Origin: an uncultured Veillonella sp.
GTDB lineage: Bacteria; Bacillota; Negativicutes; Veillonellales; Veillonellaceae
DNA length: 64,000 bases
Assembly (NCBI GenBank): GCA_900538355.1
Contig: UPXS01000004.1
Coordinates: forward strand, 1-64,000
Reading direction: 5' to 3'
Positions within the stretch are counted from its first letter, which is position 1, and each line of letters starts with the position of its first letter. The notes under the pieces were generated by a model. It was not told the DNA's origin, searched no databases, and saw nothing but the letters and a program-made list of their open reading frames with translations. The translations under genes were made by a program, and so were the position numbers. Positions 17,467 through 25,950 of this stretch are shown piece by piece.

Positions 17467-18420
17467 TTGAAAGTACCGGCATTTATTTCAAACAAAGTTG
17501 AAAGAAATGGTGACAACTGCATATTGACATTAACAACCAAGCAGGCGAAAATAGCAGCCATTGTAGGCTCTATCGTAATCATCGTGGCGTTGGTTCTCGG
17601 CATTTGGGGCATTGTGCGTCAAGCCGAGGTAGTGCAATTACGTCAACAGACACAATTGCAATCGGAACAGCTGAAATTATTACAACAAAAGACAGATGTT
17701 CTAGATAAGAAAATCCAAAACTTAAATCAAATTAGCGAAGAGAATAAGCAAATGCTTAAGGGCGCTGAATCTGGCACACCATCTCAAGGTGGCGGGGACG
17801 GTAGCGACCCAAAGCAGCCAGCCGCTGATGAAAGCGAAGTAAAGACGCTGACGGCGGCACAATTATCAGCGCGTCTATCCAAAATGGACAAGGATGCACA
17901 AAAATTGTTAGTTAGTTTCTATACAATGCGTAATATCCTTCGCGATGGTGGTGCGCAAGACCTTATGGCTATGCAATCCATCAACTTCTCCGCTGGCTCT
18001 GGTGGTGTTACGAATAATACAACACCAAGCATCTGGCCGAGCAAGGGCGTTATTACCTCTCCATTTGGTAGCCGTGTGGATCCTGTAACGGGCGCAATCG
18101 GTGCGTTCCATGAAGGGGTAGATATCGCAGATGACTATGGTACACCAATCGTGGCTACCGCTGCTGGCGTTGTAACCTTTGCGGGTTATACAGAGGGTGG
18201 TTACGGTAACCTCGTTGAAATCGACCATGGCAATGGCTTCGTAACACGGTATGGCCATAATAGTGCTGTATTGGTAACGGTCGGGATGAGCGTAAAACAA
18301 GGCCAAACAATTGCCTTGATGGGTAGTACAGGTAAAAGTACAGGTGCCCATGTTCACTATGAGGTACGCCTCAATGGATCTCCTACAGACCCTATGATTT
18401 TCTTGCCAATTAGCAACTAG
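17467..18420 (+). CDS. M23 family metallopeptidase (LytM-type, membrane anchored)
   Basis: 317 residues: a short cytoplasmic N-terminus, one membrane segment (about 34-56), a coiled coil (about 60-95), a low-complexity Gly/Asp/Pro linker and a C-terminal LytM domain. Zinc ligands are visible in HEGVDIADDYGTPI (His and Asp) and in GAHVHYEVRLNG (HxH). Expected to cleave peptidoglycan crosslinks in the periplasm. The TTG start at 17467 is supported by AAGGAAGG upstream. The N-terminal coiled coil recalls divisome-linked regulators, but the intact ligands argue for an active enzyme. Confidence 0.88.
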   Translation: MKVPAFISNKVERNGDNCILTLTTKQAKIAAIVGSIVIIVALVLGIWGIVRQAEVVQLRQQTQLQSEQLKLLQQKTDVLDKKIQNLNQISEENKQMLKGAESGTPSQGGGDGSDPKQPAADESEVKTLTAAQLSARLSKMDKDAQKLLVSFYTMRNILRDGGAQDLMAMQSINFSAGSGGVTNNTTPSIWPSKGVITSPFGSRVDPVTGAIGAFHEGVDIADDYGTPIVATAAGVVTFAGYTEGGYGNLVEIDHGNGFVTRYGHNSAVLVTVGMSVKQGQTIALMGSTGKSTGAHVHYEVRLNGSPTDPMIFLPISN

Positions 18421-18528
18421 AAACCTTGATTATCATATACGTTAAACTCATTACAATATACGTAAGATCAATTATGCTAAAGGTAATCTAAAACAGAATA
18501 TATGTAACATACAACATAATTCATAGGA

Positions 18529-18575
18529 AAAAGAACTTGTTATGCGTGCAAATGCACTAATAGCAAGTTCTTTTT
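18529..18575. terminator. Terminator after the M23 peptidase gene
   Basis: AAAAAGAACTTG-TAT pairs with ATA-CAAGTTCTTTTT around a loop that itself contains TGCGTGCAAATGCA. Confidence 0.85.
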
Positions 18576-18631
18576 CTTTATTTTTGCATATATATATTGT
18601 AAAATAAAAGTATATGAACGGAGGTATATCT

Positions 18632-19210
18632 ATGAAGGCCTATGTACAAGTTTATACCGGCGAAGGCAAGGGCAAAACGACCGCTGCTATCGGTCTAGCT
18701 ATCCGTGCCATCGGTGCTGGCAAGAAAGTCCTCTTTTTGCAATTTATGAAATCTAAAGTATATAGTGAACATACTATTTTACCTACCTTACAGAATTTAA
18801 CCTTAGAAACCGTGGGTAAGCCATTCTTTATCATCAAAGAAGGGATGAAAAGCAAGGATGAACTCGCTAAATGGGGCGATGAAGTCGTTGTCTTTGAATC
18901 TGGCAATCCGCCAAAAGACTATGTGGCACTCATTGAAAAAGGCTACGAACGTGCACTGGCTGCTATTAGCAGTGGGGAGTACGATCTCGTCGTTCTTGAT
19001 GAATACAACATGGCGCTCTTCTTTGAACTCATTACATGGGATAAAACAAAGGCGTTGCTCGATGCTCGTCATCCAGAAACGGAACTTGTATTCACAGGCC
19101 GTGGGGCTCCTCAAGAGTTAATCGACGAGGCAGACCTTGTAACGGAAATGAAAGAGGTTAAACATTACTACCTTCAAGGCGTAATGGCTCGAAAAGGTAT
19201 TGAAAACTAA
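18632..19210 (+). CDS. cobO: Cob(I)alamin adenosyltransferase, CobA/BtuR type
   Basis: Transfers the adenosyl group of ATP to cob(I)alamin, giving adenosylcobalamin. 192 residues. The P-loop GEGKGKTTAAIGLAIRA is near the N-terminus, LVVLDEYNMAL in the middle and ELVFTGRGAPQELIDEADLV towards the end, all typical of the BtuR/CobO family. The ATG at 18632 is chosen because GGAGG stands 7 bases upstream; the in-frame ATG at 18614 has none. It fits the B12 dependence seen in metH. Confidence 0.93.
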   Translation: MKAYVQVYTGEGKGKTTAAIGLAIRAIGAGKKVLFLQFMKSKVYSEHTILPTLQNLTLETVGKPFFIIKEGMKSKDELAKWGDEVVVFESGNPPKDYVALIEKGYERALAAISSGEYDLVVLDEYNMALFFELITWDKTKALLDARHPETELVFTGRGAPQELIDEADLVTEMKEVKHYYLQGVMARKGIEN

Positions 19211-19239
19211 TCATAGGTACACCTAAGGAGGTGATGTGG

Positions 19240-20379
19240 TTGAGTACAGTGGCTATTGTGGCCCTCGTTATTGTGGCCATCATTGCAGCACTCATCTTGA
19301 TTATCCTACTGACACCAATCACATATAGCATCGAAGTTAACGGACGCTCGCCATATCGAGGCGAGGTGCGCGTCAAATGGCTGTGGCGTGTATTTTCACT
19401 GCATCTAGCATATTTGCAGGACAAACCATTTTTTAAGGAATTATATATTTTGGGCATGCTCAAGATTGGTCCTGTGAAAGACTATGAAGAATGGCTTGAA
19501 AATCGTGTAGACGAAGAATACCAAAAAGTTGTGGACGAAGACGATGATATGTCACAAGCAGAGGCCTTTGCTAAGGCGATGCAAGGGGGTGGACAAGGCC
19601 CTTCTGCAAGCTCTAGTGGTACTAGCTTTGAAGATTTGAAGAGCTCTCAACGTTCTGACGCTACCTTTGGTGATGAAGAATCACCAGGGGCTGGTAGATC
19701 TGAAAACCCAAATGAACGCATTGAACGTCCTGAACAAGTTTCTAAGGATATGGATGCACAGGCTCGTGCTGATCGGTATGACTCCATTCAGCAAGATCCA
19801 ACATCCCATATTAAAAGCGATGACGAAACAGTGAGCCGCGTTACTTTCAACAGTGACGGTTCTATCAAGGAAAAGGTATTTACGAAGGTGAATGATATCA
19901 AAACAACTGTGAAAAGTCGTTTTGCAAAGCCAGATCCAAATGATCCGGTAGCATCATTTAAGTCTAAAATTCCTACATTCTGGTTCATGAAACATGTTCA
20001 AAATACAGAATTATGGCACCAGCTATTCCTTGTTTCGAAGCGATGCTATGACCACTCTAAACCACGCGATGTGGCCATAGAAGGTCGATTTGGTATCGGT
20101 GACCCATATAGTATGGGGATTATCGCATCTATGCTGTACAGCATTTGGCCTGAACAAGCTGAGAACATCGAGCTCGATTATGTAAATTGGGCCGGTGAAG
20201 GTAGTGGTCATATTAAAGGGCGCATCATTTTAGCTGTCATGGCTTGGCATGGTACAAGATTCTTGCTATCTAAACCAATGCGTTCCCTATTGGGCGAAAG
20301 TGCTCGCGTCTTCTGGGTTAAACGGAAGGAAGCTAAGCAGTTAGAAAAGCTGAAAGCCGAACAAGGTCAAACAGCGTAA
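19240..20379 (+). CDS. DUF2953 (YtfI-like) membrane protein
   Basis: 379 residues. One N-terminal membrane segment (about 3-28) is followed by LTPITYSIEVNGRSPYRGEV and VKWLWRVFSLHL, the DUF2953 start. A long, low-complexity acidic linker (roughly 100-210) separates it from the C-terminal part (RDVAIEGRFGIGDPYSMGII). The TTG at 19240 is chosen from AAGGAGGTG 7 bases upstream. The neighbour downstream is a YtfJ homologue, the same pair as ytfI-ytfJ of Bacillus. The linker is longer than in Bacillus. Confidence 0.82.
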   Translation: MSTVAIVALVIVAIIAALILIILLTPITYSIEVNGRSPYRGEVRVKWLWRVFSLHLAYLQDKPFFKELYILGMLKIGPVKDYEEWLENRVDEEYQKVVDEDDDMSQAEAFAKAMQGGGQGPSASSSGTSFEDLKSSQRSDATFGDEESPGAGRSENPNERIERPEQVSKDMDAQARADRYDSIQQDPTSHIKSDDETVSRVTFNSDGSIKEKVFTKVNDIKTTVKSRFAKPDPNDPVASFKSKIPTFWFMKHVQNTELWHQLFLVSKRCYDHSKPRDVAIEGRFGIGDPYSMGIIASMLYSIWPEQAENIELDYVNWAGEGSGHIKGRIILAVMAWHGTRFLLSKPMRSLLGESARVFWVKRKEAKQLEKLKAEQGQTA

Positions 20380-20451
20380 GGATATATTAAGTCAACTAAG
20401 TACATGAGCTAACATAGCAATGATACTTTCACAAAAAGCGGAGGTACTGTG

Positions 20452-20829
20452 ATGGAGAACAGTAATGTAAAAGAGAATTTGGAAGTCCTATTCGAGAAAT
20501 TCAAAAATATGATTAAAGTGGAAACTGTAGTAGGCGAAGCTGTGCAAATCGGTGATACTACACTTGTTCCATTCGTAGACGTAACATTTGGTTTTGGTAC
20601 TGGTACAAACCACAACACGGCTAACAAAAACCACGAATGTGGCGGCGGTGGCGGCGGTGCCAAAATGGAACCAAGCGCTATCCTCGTTATTAAAGGCGAA
20701 CGCATTGAGTTGTTCAATATTAAAGGCAACCCTTACAGCAGCAGCTTCGATCGTCTTATCGGTTTGGTGCCTGACCTCGTGTCCAAATTGAAATCCGATA
20801 AATACATTTATTTGAATGATGAACAATAA
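20452..20829 (+). CDS. ytfJ: GerW/YtfJ family protein
   Basis: 125 residues. N-terminal helix (VKENLEVLFEKFKNMIKVET), then VVGEAVQIGDTTLVPFVDVTFGFGTG, a glycine-rich loop (CGGGGGGAK) and a C-terminal helix, as in the YtfJ family. In Bacillus this family is linked to spore germination, but the gene is also common in non-sporulating Negativicutes, where its job is unknown. The ATG at 20452 follows GGAGG by 7-8 bases. Confidence 0.9.
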   Translation: MENSNVKENLEVLFEKFKNMIKVETVVGEAVQIGDTTLVPFVDVTFGFGTGTNHNTANKNHECGGGGGGAKMEPSAILVIKGERIELFNIKGNPYSSSFDRLIGLVPDLVSKLKSDKYIYLNDEQ

Positions 20830-20853
20830 TTCGATGTCGAATTATAAATACTA

Positions 20854-20945
20854 GGTGAAAGCCGTAATACCCACATGTGTGCTCTGAATATGTCCGTAGC
20901 GACTGCTATTATAGCTTCAGAGTATACTTGTGGGTATTATTTTAA
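20854..20945. terminator. Nested stem-loop downstream of ytfJ
   Basis: AATACCCACA pairs with TGTGGGTATT, and inside it GCTCTGAA pairs with TTCAGAG-like sequence. A GTGAAAGC box precedes the stem at 20855. It probably ends the ytfI-ytfJ transcript. Confidence 0.65.
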
Positions 20946-21088
20946 CTTCTATAGACTTTCATAAGCATTTCATAGGGCTTTATTATGCTATGTAACATAG
21001 TCTTGTGAAAGTTAGCGAGATTTGTTATAGTAAAAATAGTACACTATTGGATTGTATAGTGACACTTTTATTTCGAGGAGGATTTCAG

Positions 21089-21547
21089 ATGAAATTATCT
21101 AAAAAATTAACTACCTTAGCTATCGTTGGTGCTATGTCTGCTACTGCTGCAGTAGCAAGTGCTGCTAACATTGGCTTAGTAAATATGAGCCAAGTAGTAA
21201 ATAGCTACCCTGGCTATGGTGCATTAGATATGAAAATGCAACAAGTAGACGCTCAATACCGTCCACAAATTGAGAAAAAAGTACAAGAAATTGAAAAAAT
21301 TCAAGATCAAACTCAAGCAGAAGCTGAATTCAATAAATCCGTAGCTCCATTGCTTCAAAAAGAAAACGATGAAATCAACAAAATTGCTCAACCTATGATG
21401 CAAGCAATTCACAATGCAGTTGAAACTATTCGTGTTGAGAAAAAAATGGATGTAGTATTGGATGATCCATACACAATCCGTGCGGCTGACGCTAACAGCA
21501 AAATCGAAAACATTACTAACGAAGTAATTAGCCGTCTTAAAAAATAA
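21089..21547 (+). CDS. OmpH/Skp family periplasmic chaperone
   Basis: 152 residues. Signal peptide of about 25 residues (MKLSKKLTTLAIVGAMSATA, with AxA before AANIGLVNM). The mature part is mostly helical and charged (QIEKKVQEIEKIQDQTQAEA), as in Skp, which holds unfolded outer-membrane proteins in the periplasm. The start at 21089 is set by GAGGAGGA and by the signal peptide. Such a gene points to an outer membrane, as expected for a diderm Firmicute. Confidence 0.85.
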   Translation: MKLSKKLTTLAIVGAMSATAAVASAANIGLVNMSQVVNSYPGYGALDMKMQQVDAQYRPQIEKKVQEIEKIQDQTQAEAEFNKSVAPLLQKENDEINKIAQPMMQAIHNAVETIRVEKKMDVVLDDPYTIRAADANSKIENITNEVISRLKK

Positions 21548-21573
21548 TACCGGCTAAAAAATAATATGAAATG

Positions 21574-21606
21574 GCCCCTTATCTGGTTTCAGATAAGGGG
21601 CTTTTG
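21574..21606. terminator. Terminator after the OmpH/Skp gene
   Basis: GGCCCCTTATCTG pairs with CAGATAAGGGGCT around a short loop and is followed by TTTT. Confidence 0.9.
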
Positions 21607-21786
21607 GATTTAAAGGACTTTTATAGTAAGATAGAGAAATATATTAACAGAAGTAGTCTGTATAGAGATAAGATATTGTAGGTTACATTTATATTATCAC
21701 GTAAACTAAGGAGAGAGACTTGTCAGTTTTATATCCAATAGCTATTGCTTGTGATAATGTGTAAGCCATTCTAGAAAGGATTTATT

Positions 21787-22173
21787 ATGAAAGATAGTAT
21801 TGTGAATGAAGTTATGGAAATGGTCGATACATTCCTTAGTTTAGTTACGATAGAGGATGAGCTTGATAGACAGTTAGCGGCAGCATATATTTTTGGAATG
21901 GTAAATGGGACGGCTCAAAAGGAGTCTCTTACACCAGAGGATGTCCAAGCCTTGATGGTTCATATTGGTATTGATAAACTTACTTATTCAGCGGAAGTAG
22001 CTTATCAAATGACGCAATTCGTTATTGATGCCACAGATGAGGAGTTTCACCCAACAGTAAATGCGATTATTCATAGAGGTTTAGAAGGTTATTTTTTATA
22101 TTCTGACCAAGAATTTGATGCCCTTTCAGAAGATTTTAGTGAAGTTGTTCAAGTAGTAAAAGAAGAGCTATAA
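21787..22173 (+). CDS. Small acidic helical protein, unrecognised
   Basis: 128 residues, very acidic and apparently all-helical (KDSIVNEVMEMVDTFLSLVT, then AAAYIFGMVNGTAQKE). No signal peptide or membrane segment. The size, charge and helix content recall immunity proteins of polymorphic-toxin systems, but no toxin gene lies beside it, so this is only a suggestion. The ribosome binding site is AGAAAGGA. It stands alone between the OmpH/Skp gene and a nitroreductase. Confidence 0.7.
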   Translation: MKDSIVNEVMEMVDTFLSLVTIEDELDRQLAAAYIFGMVNGTAQKESLTPEDVQALMVHIGIDKLTYSAEVAYQMTQFVIDATDEEFHPTVNAIIHRGLEGYFLYSDQEFDALSEDFSEVVQVVKEEL

Positions 22174-22255
22174 TAGCGAATTAATATATTATAAGTAGTA
22201 TATAGGTGTTTTCTTTAAAATAGATTAGCTTATTTCAAATAAGGAGTGAGATCTA

Positions 22256-22777
22256 ATGAAAGATTTTAAAGCATTAGCCACAGAGCGGTATTCAGTACGA
22301 AAATTTGATACGAAGCCTGTTGAGCAAGAGAAGTTAGATATCTTGTTAGAGGCAGTGAGATTAGCACCTACGGCTCATAATTATCAGCCGCAACGCTTAC
22401 TTGTGCTGAATACGACAGATAGTCTTAAAAAACTAAAAGACTGCACTAATGGCCACTTCAATGCACCGTTGGCAATTATTGTTTGTTATGATAATGCAGT
22501 GAGTTGGAAACGGGAATATGATGATGCGGATATGGGCGTTGTAGGCGCAAGTATTGTAGGTTCTCACCTCATGTTTACCGTGGCAGATATAGGCTTAGGA
22601 ACAACTTGGATTGCTCATTTTGATCCAGCTAAAGTACGAGACGCATATAACTTGCCGGATAATATCATTCCTGTAGCGATATTCCCAATCGGTTATCCTC
22701 ATCCAGATTGCGTACCTGCTCCAGGCCATACAAAACGCTTTGACGTATGCGACTTTACAATCTATAATTCCTTTTAA
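22256..22777 (+). CDS. Nitroreductase family protein
   Basis: 173 residues, FMN-binding nitroreductase fold. The N-terminal ERYSVRKFDTKPVEQEKLD and RLAPTAHNYQPQRLLV are the phosphate- and flavin-binding segments; GLGTTWIAHFDP and IFPIGYPHPD are family-typical. Reduces nitro compounds, quinones or flavins with NAD(P)H; the physiological substrate cannot be read from sequence. Preceded by AAGGAGTGAG. Confidence 0.9.
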   Translation: MKDFKALATERYSVRKFDTKPVEQEKLDILLEAVRLAPTAHNYQPQRLLVLNTTDSLKKLKDCTNGHFNAPLAIIVCYDNAVSWKREYDDADMGVVGASIVGSHLMFTVADIGLGTTWIAHFDPAKVRDAYNLPDNIIPVAIFPIGYPHPDCVPAPGHTKRFDVCDFTIYNSF

Positions 22778-22849
22778 TTTCTCCAAAATATAAGCTCTAA
22801 AAATGTAGGCGCTATAAAATGTAAGCACTACAGAATTTAAGTAATACAA

Positions 22850-22886
22850 AAAGGCGGTTAATCAATTACGATTAACCGCCTTTTCT
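22850..22886. terminator. Bidirectional terminator between nitroreductase and cupin genes
   Basis: AAAAGGCGGTTAATC pairs perfectly with GATTAACCGCCTTTT; it serves both convergent genes. Confidence 0.92.
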
Positions 22887-22913
22887 AATAGTGTTTGTAG
22901 GTTCTGTTAGTAT

Positions 22914-23201
22914 TTATTCTGGTTTATGAATAAGGTTTACTACGAATTCGCTGTCTTCTACAAGTGTTGCTTGGATGTAGTTGTCGCCGTTGAATTCTAA
23001 TACTTGGCCTGGTACAAGTACGTGTTCTTCAGTTTCGTTAAGGAATACTTGTACTTTACCTTTTACTACTGTAAAAATGACGTTTGCTTCTGGGTGATTG
23101 TGTTTTTCAACTTGTTCACCAGCTTTGCCGCCTTTTTTTACGATTACATAGTTAGGACCTTGGAATAATAAACCTAATTCTTGATTAACTGTGCCTGCCA
23201 T
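22914..23201 (-). CDS. Cupin domain protein
   Basis: 95 residues, a single small beta-barrel. Cupin motif 1 is visible as GEQVEKHNHPEANVIFTVVKG (two His and a Glu as metal ligands); motif 2 is weak (PGQVLEFNGDNYIQA). Likely metal-binding; substrate unknown. Starts behind TAGGAGGTC. Confidence 0.85.
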   Translation of the reverse strand: MAGTVNQELGLLFQGPNYVIVKKGGKAGEQVEKHNHPEANVIFTVVKGKVQVFLNETEEHVLVPGQVLEFNGDNYIQATLVEDSEFVVNLIHKPE

Positions 23202-23549
23202 AATAGACCTCCTAATTCTAGCTTTTTATGTTTTGAAAGCTGACGCCATCACTTAATTAAATGAACTTATGTAATTACCTTATGCTTATATTATAAATGA
23301 TATTGCTTATCAATGCTGTGCCTATAGCTACAGTTTTGTAAAATATATAGAAAATTCAAAATTTCTCACATAAATCATAGAATGAATAGGGTAGAAACGT
23401 TAGTTGCCTATAAATAGAAAGGGATTTATGCTCTCTACTAAATTAATTATATATCAACTATTAGACATAAAAAACGAGCGTAATTTACGCTCGTTTTTAG
23501 TACATATATCTGAGATTAGATAGTCATTGATGAATCAGATAGTCATTAA
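23202..23549. other. Intergenic region
   Basis: AT-rich, no coding frame recognised. It should hold the cupin promoter and, near the right end, the terminator listed at 23468-23498. Confidence 0.5.
23468..23498. terminator. Terminator of the siroheme-reductase operon
   Basis: AAAACGAGCGTAA pairs with TTACGCTCGTTTT; A and T runs on both sides. On the minus strand it lies 50 bases after the last gene of the operon. Confidence 0.88.
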
Positions 23550-24215
23550 TTATTTTTTACGAATGGAATACAAACGTGTGCCGTTTTCTTCAGTCGTTAC
23601 AAGTTCAAAGTTAGGATCTACCGCTTTTACAAAGGCTTCGAACCATGTTTGGTACGCAAGTGCCATGAACTTAGGATCAACGCCTGCCGTACGCCAGTAG
23701 CCTGCTTGTAATCTGTGATCGCCAACCCATGTGAATTCGTCAGGACTTTCAGAAACAACTTGGTCACCACCATCGCAAGGCATACCATTTACGTAGAAGT
23801 TTTGCAACGCATTGTAAATCGCTGGTGCAGTGTGTTCCTCAAGATTGTCTTGCGCCACAACGCCACATGCTTGGCCTTGTACAGCAAACGCATCAAGAAT
23901 AGCTGTTACTACGTTTACCGCTTCGTCGCCGGAGTTAGTGTCGAGCAAATCTTTGATGAAAGCCGCTTCGCGAACAGATGCGATGTTAATTTGGTTGGAC
24001 AACCAGCCATGGATATTGCCATGGTCGATGATGTTTTCTAATGGAATACTTGGGTTGATTGGCTCGCCGTAAGTATCTACGGAGATGGAGTGCAATTCCT
24101 CTGCCAAATCATCAACAACCTTAGTTGTTTTCTCTAAAATCAAGTTTTCACGCTCAACGAGCAATTGAATTTTACGGTATAACCAATAATGGATGTGACC
24201 TAAGAATGCGGACAT
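23550..24215 (-). CDS. Conserved protein paired with a siroheme reductase, unrecognised
   Basis: 221 residues, soluble, start codon practically touching the stop codon of the reductase gene upstream, so the two are translationally coupled. It begins SAFLGHIHYWLYRKIQLL and has a central GQACGVVAQDNLEEHTAPA and a late GMPCDGGDQVVSESPDEFTW. Several His and Cys residues (HIHYW, QACG, MPCDGGD) might bind a metal or heme, but no known motif is formed. Function is probably linked to the reductase. Confidence 0.75.
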   Translation of the reverse strand: MSAFLGHIHYWLYRKIQLLVERENLILEKTTKVVDDLAEELHSISVDTYGEPINPSIPLENIIDHGNIHGWLSNQINIASVREAAFIKDLLDTNSGDEAVNVVTAILDAFAVQGQACGVVAQDNLEEHTAPAIYNALQNFYVNGMPCDGGDQVVSESPDEFTWVGDHRLQAGYWRTAGVDPKFMALAYQTWFEAFVKAVDPNFELVTTEENGTRLYSIRKK

Positions 24216-24216
24216 A

Positions 24217-25173
24217 TTAAGCTCCTTTTCGTGCTGTTTCTAATTTTTGAACTAAATCGTATACATTAACACCGTGAATTTCTGCAGCTTGCCATAATGG
24301 TTCAGCCGTAGAAGATGGGCAACCAAGGCAACCCATGCCGATGCTTTGTAACACAGGTACAACATTTGGATATGTATCTACGATATCACGAATGATTGTA
24401 TCTGGTGTAATAGGGGCACCTTCTTCGAGGCGTGGTGCTTCTGGTTCAGGATCGTTACCATGACCAGGCAAGAACACAGCTGGTTCGTCGGAGTTGCTTT
24501 CAGCTGGAGCACCTTCAAGGTCGCCTAATACAGCTGCTTTAAAAGCCTCTAAACCAATGCGGTCAATGAATTCGCCCATGCGCTCGATTTGTGCATTTTC
24601 TTTATAGTATGCAATGATACGATCTACTAATGCAAGAGCTTCTTTTTCAGTTGTTACTTCAGCGATGAGGTCGCCGATGCGTGGATGAGCACCGCCGCTA
24701 CCGCCAGCGTATACATTCCAGCCCTCTACAGTACCGATAATACCCACATCTTTCATGCGGCTTTCAGTACAAGAGTTAAGACAACCGGACACGCCGATTT
24801 TCATTTTGCTTGGCATTTCTTGAGACAAATATTTGCGCTCGATTTGCATGCCAAGATGTACGCTATCTTGTTTAGCACGTTTACAGAATGTAGTACCTGG
24901 ACAGATTTTTACGCTGCGCACGCGATTAGATACAGTGTACGCTGGCTCCATGCCGAGCATTTCCCAAGCTTTATCTACGTCTTCTGCTTTTAAATTCGTA
25001 ATCATAATGCGTTGGCTGCCAGTCAATTTAAGAACGGCGCCGAACTCATTAGCTACGTCGATATATTTTTGTAATTGTTCAGGTTGAATGAAACCTGCAG
25101 GAACGCGAGGTGTAATTGCATAACGGCGTTGACCGTTTTTAATGCGTTGTAAATTTGCTGCAATTTGTGCCAT
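24217..25173 (-). CDS. Sulfite/nitrite reductase-like siroheme protein with C-terminal DUF1858
   Basis: 318 residues. The N-terminal part is a half-size siroheme/[4Fe-4S] reductase: ferredoxin-like region (TPRVPAGFIQPEQL, LKLTGSQRIMI) and the cluster motif CPGTTFCKRA followed by GVSGCLNSCTES, giving C-x5-C and C-x3-C. After an acidic Pro-rich linker a DUF1858 domain follows (about 255-318) with GMGCLGCPSSTAEP. Half-size reductases of this kind act on sulfite or nitrite in anaerobes; the substrate is open. A long structured leader precedes it. Confidence 0.85.
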   Translation of the reverse strand: MAQIAANLQRIKNGQRRYAITPRVPAGFIQPEQLQKYIDVANEFGAVLKLTGSQRIMITNLKAEDVDKAWEMLGMEPAYTVSNRVRSVKICPGTTFCKRAKQDSVHLGMQIERKYLSQEMPSKMKIGVSGCLNSCTESRMKDVGIIGTVEGWNVYAGGSGGAHPRIGDLIAEVTTEKEALALVDRIIAYYKENAQIERMGEFIDRIGLEAFKAAVLGDLEGAPAESNSDEPAVFLPGHGNDPEPEAPRLEEGAPITPDTIIRDIVDTYPNVVPVLQSIGMGCLGCPSSTAEPLWQAAEIHGVNVYDLVQKLETARKGA

Positions 25174-25259
25174 GTTAAATCCTTTCTCGAGCCCTCTCTG
25201 CGGAGAATAGTGGCTAAAACTACTTAGTTAATCTATGTGATTCTTTGTTTGTAAAAAAT

Positions 25260-25378
25260 ATACGCCGTTGGGTTTTGTGAAAGCTTCGCACGTATACGAA
25301 CAGCGTGATGAGATCAACTAGGCGATGCCTCATCAAAACCCGGCGTAACGATCAGTACGGGTATTAAATACTGACCTG
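25260..25378 (-). promoter_or_regulatory. Structured leader upstream of the siroheme-reductase operon
   Basis: On the minus strand an outer stem (ACGCCGGGTTTTG with CAAAACCCAACGGCGT) encloses GATGAG/CTCATC and a further small stem, and ends in TATATTTTTTA. A short stem (CAGTATTTAATACC region) stands upstream. The whole looks like an RNA leader ending in an intrinsic terminator about 90 bases before the start codon. It matches no riboswitch class that I recognise. Confidence 0.55.
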
Positions 25379-25498
25379 ATGTTCCTAGTATAAACTATTT
25401 TAACACGTAATAATGTAACCTAAGCTACAAAAATGAAAAATTTCAATATTAATTATTAATAGCATACATGATTTTTGATACTACATAGTGTTATTAAA

Positions 25499-25571
25499 TT
25501 TACCCAATTGGTAAATTATTTATTTACATTTGTATTTGAAAAGGTATAATAGAATTAACCTACTAGGTAAA
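25499..25571 (+). promoter_or_regulatory. Promoter and operator pair of the HigBA-type operon
   Basis: Two palindromes, TTTACC-N5-GGTAAA at 25499-25515 and TTAACC-N5-GGTAAA at 25555-25571, flank a promoter (TTTACA at 25523-25528, TATAAT at 25545-25550, 16-base spacing). Such a layout is typical for autorepression by the antitoxin. Confidence 0.75.
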
Positions 25572-25636
25572 TTATTATAAATGGCCATTTATATTGTATC
25601 AACCATTCACTATGATTTGAGAGAGTCGGTGACATA

Positions 25637-25933
25637 TTGGATATACGATATAAGAATAATAAGATACGTAAGATATGTACAGATATTAATGTAGCACAGA
25701 AAAAATATAATCTTAAAATGACAGTAAAACTATATGAACGGTTACAACAAATTACTCAAGCTACATCTATTGAAACATTAATTATTTTGCGATTAGGAAG
25801 ATGCCATCCTTTATACGGAGATCGATTAGGACAATATGCTATGGATTTAATCCATCCATACCGCTTAATTTTTACTCAATATGGTAATACTGTAGATATT
25901 GTAGAAATCCAAGAAATTGTTGATTATCATTGA
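25637..25933 (+). CDS. higB: HigB-like (RelE/ParE superfamily) toxin
   Basis: 98 residues. Basic N-terminus (YKNNKIRKICTDINVAQKKY), then LILRLGRCHPLYGDRLGQYA and a C-terminal strand pair (YRLIFTQYGNTVDIVEIQEI), the layout of plasmid-maintenance killer proteins that cleave mRNA on the ribosome. Starts with TTG at 25637. Overlaps an alternative start of the antitoxin frame; the antitoxin ATG follows 17 bases after the stop. Toxin-first order is typical of higBA. Confidence 0.82.
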   Translation: MDIRYKNNKIRKICTDINVAQKKYNLKMTVKLYERLQQITQATSIETLIILRLGRCHPLYGDRLGQYAMDLIHPYRLIFTQYGNTVDIVEIQEIVDYH

Positions 25934-25950
25934 TAAGGAGTGTAAAAAAT

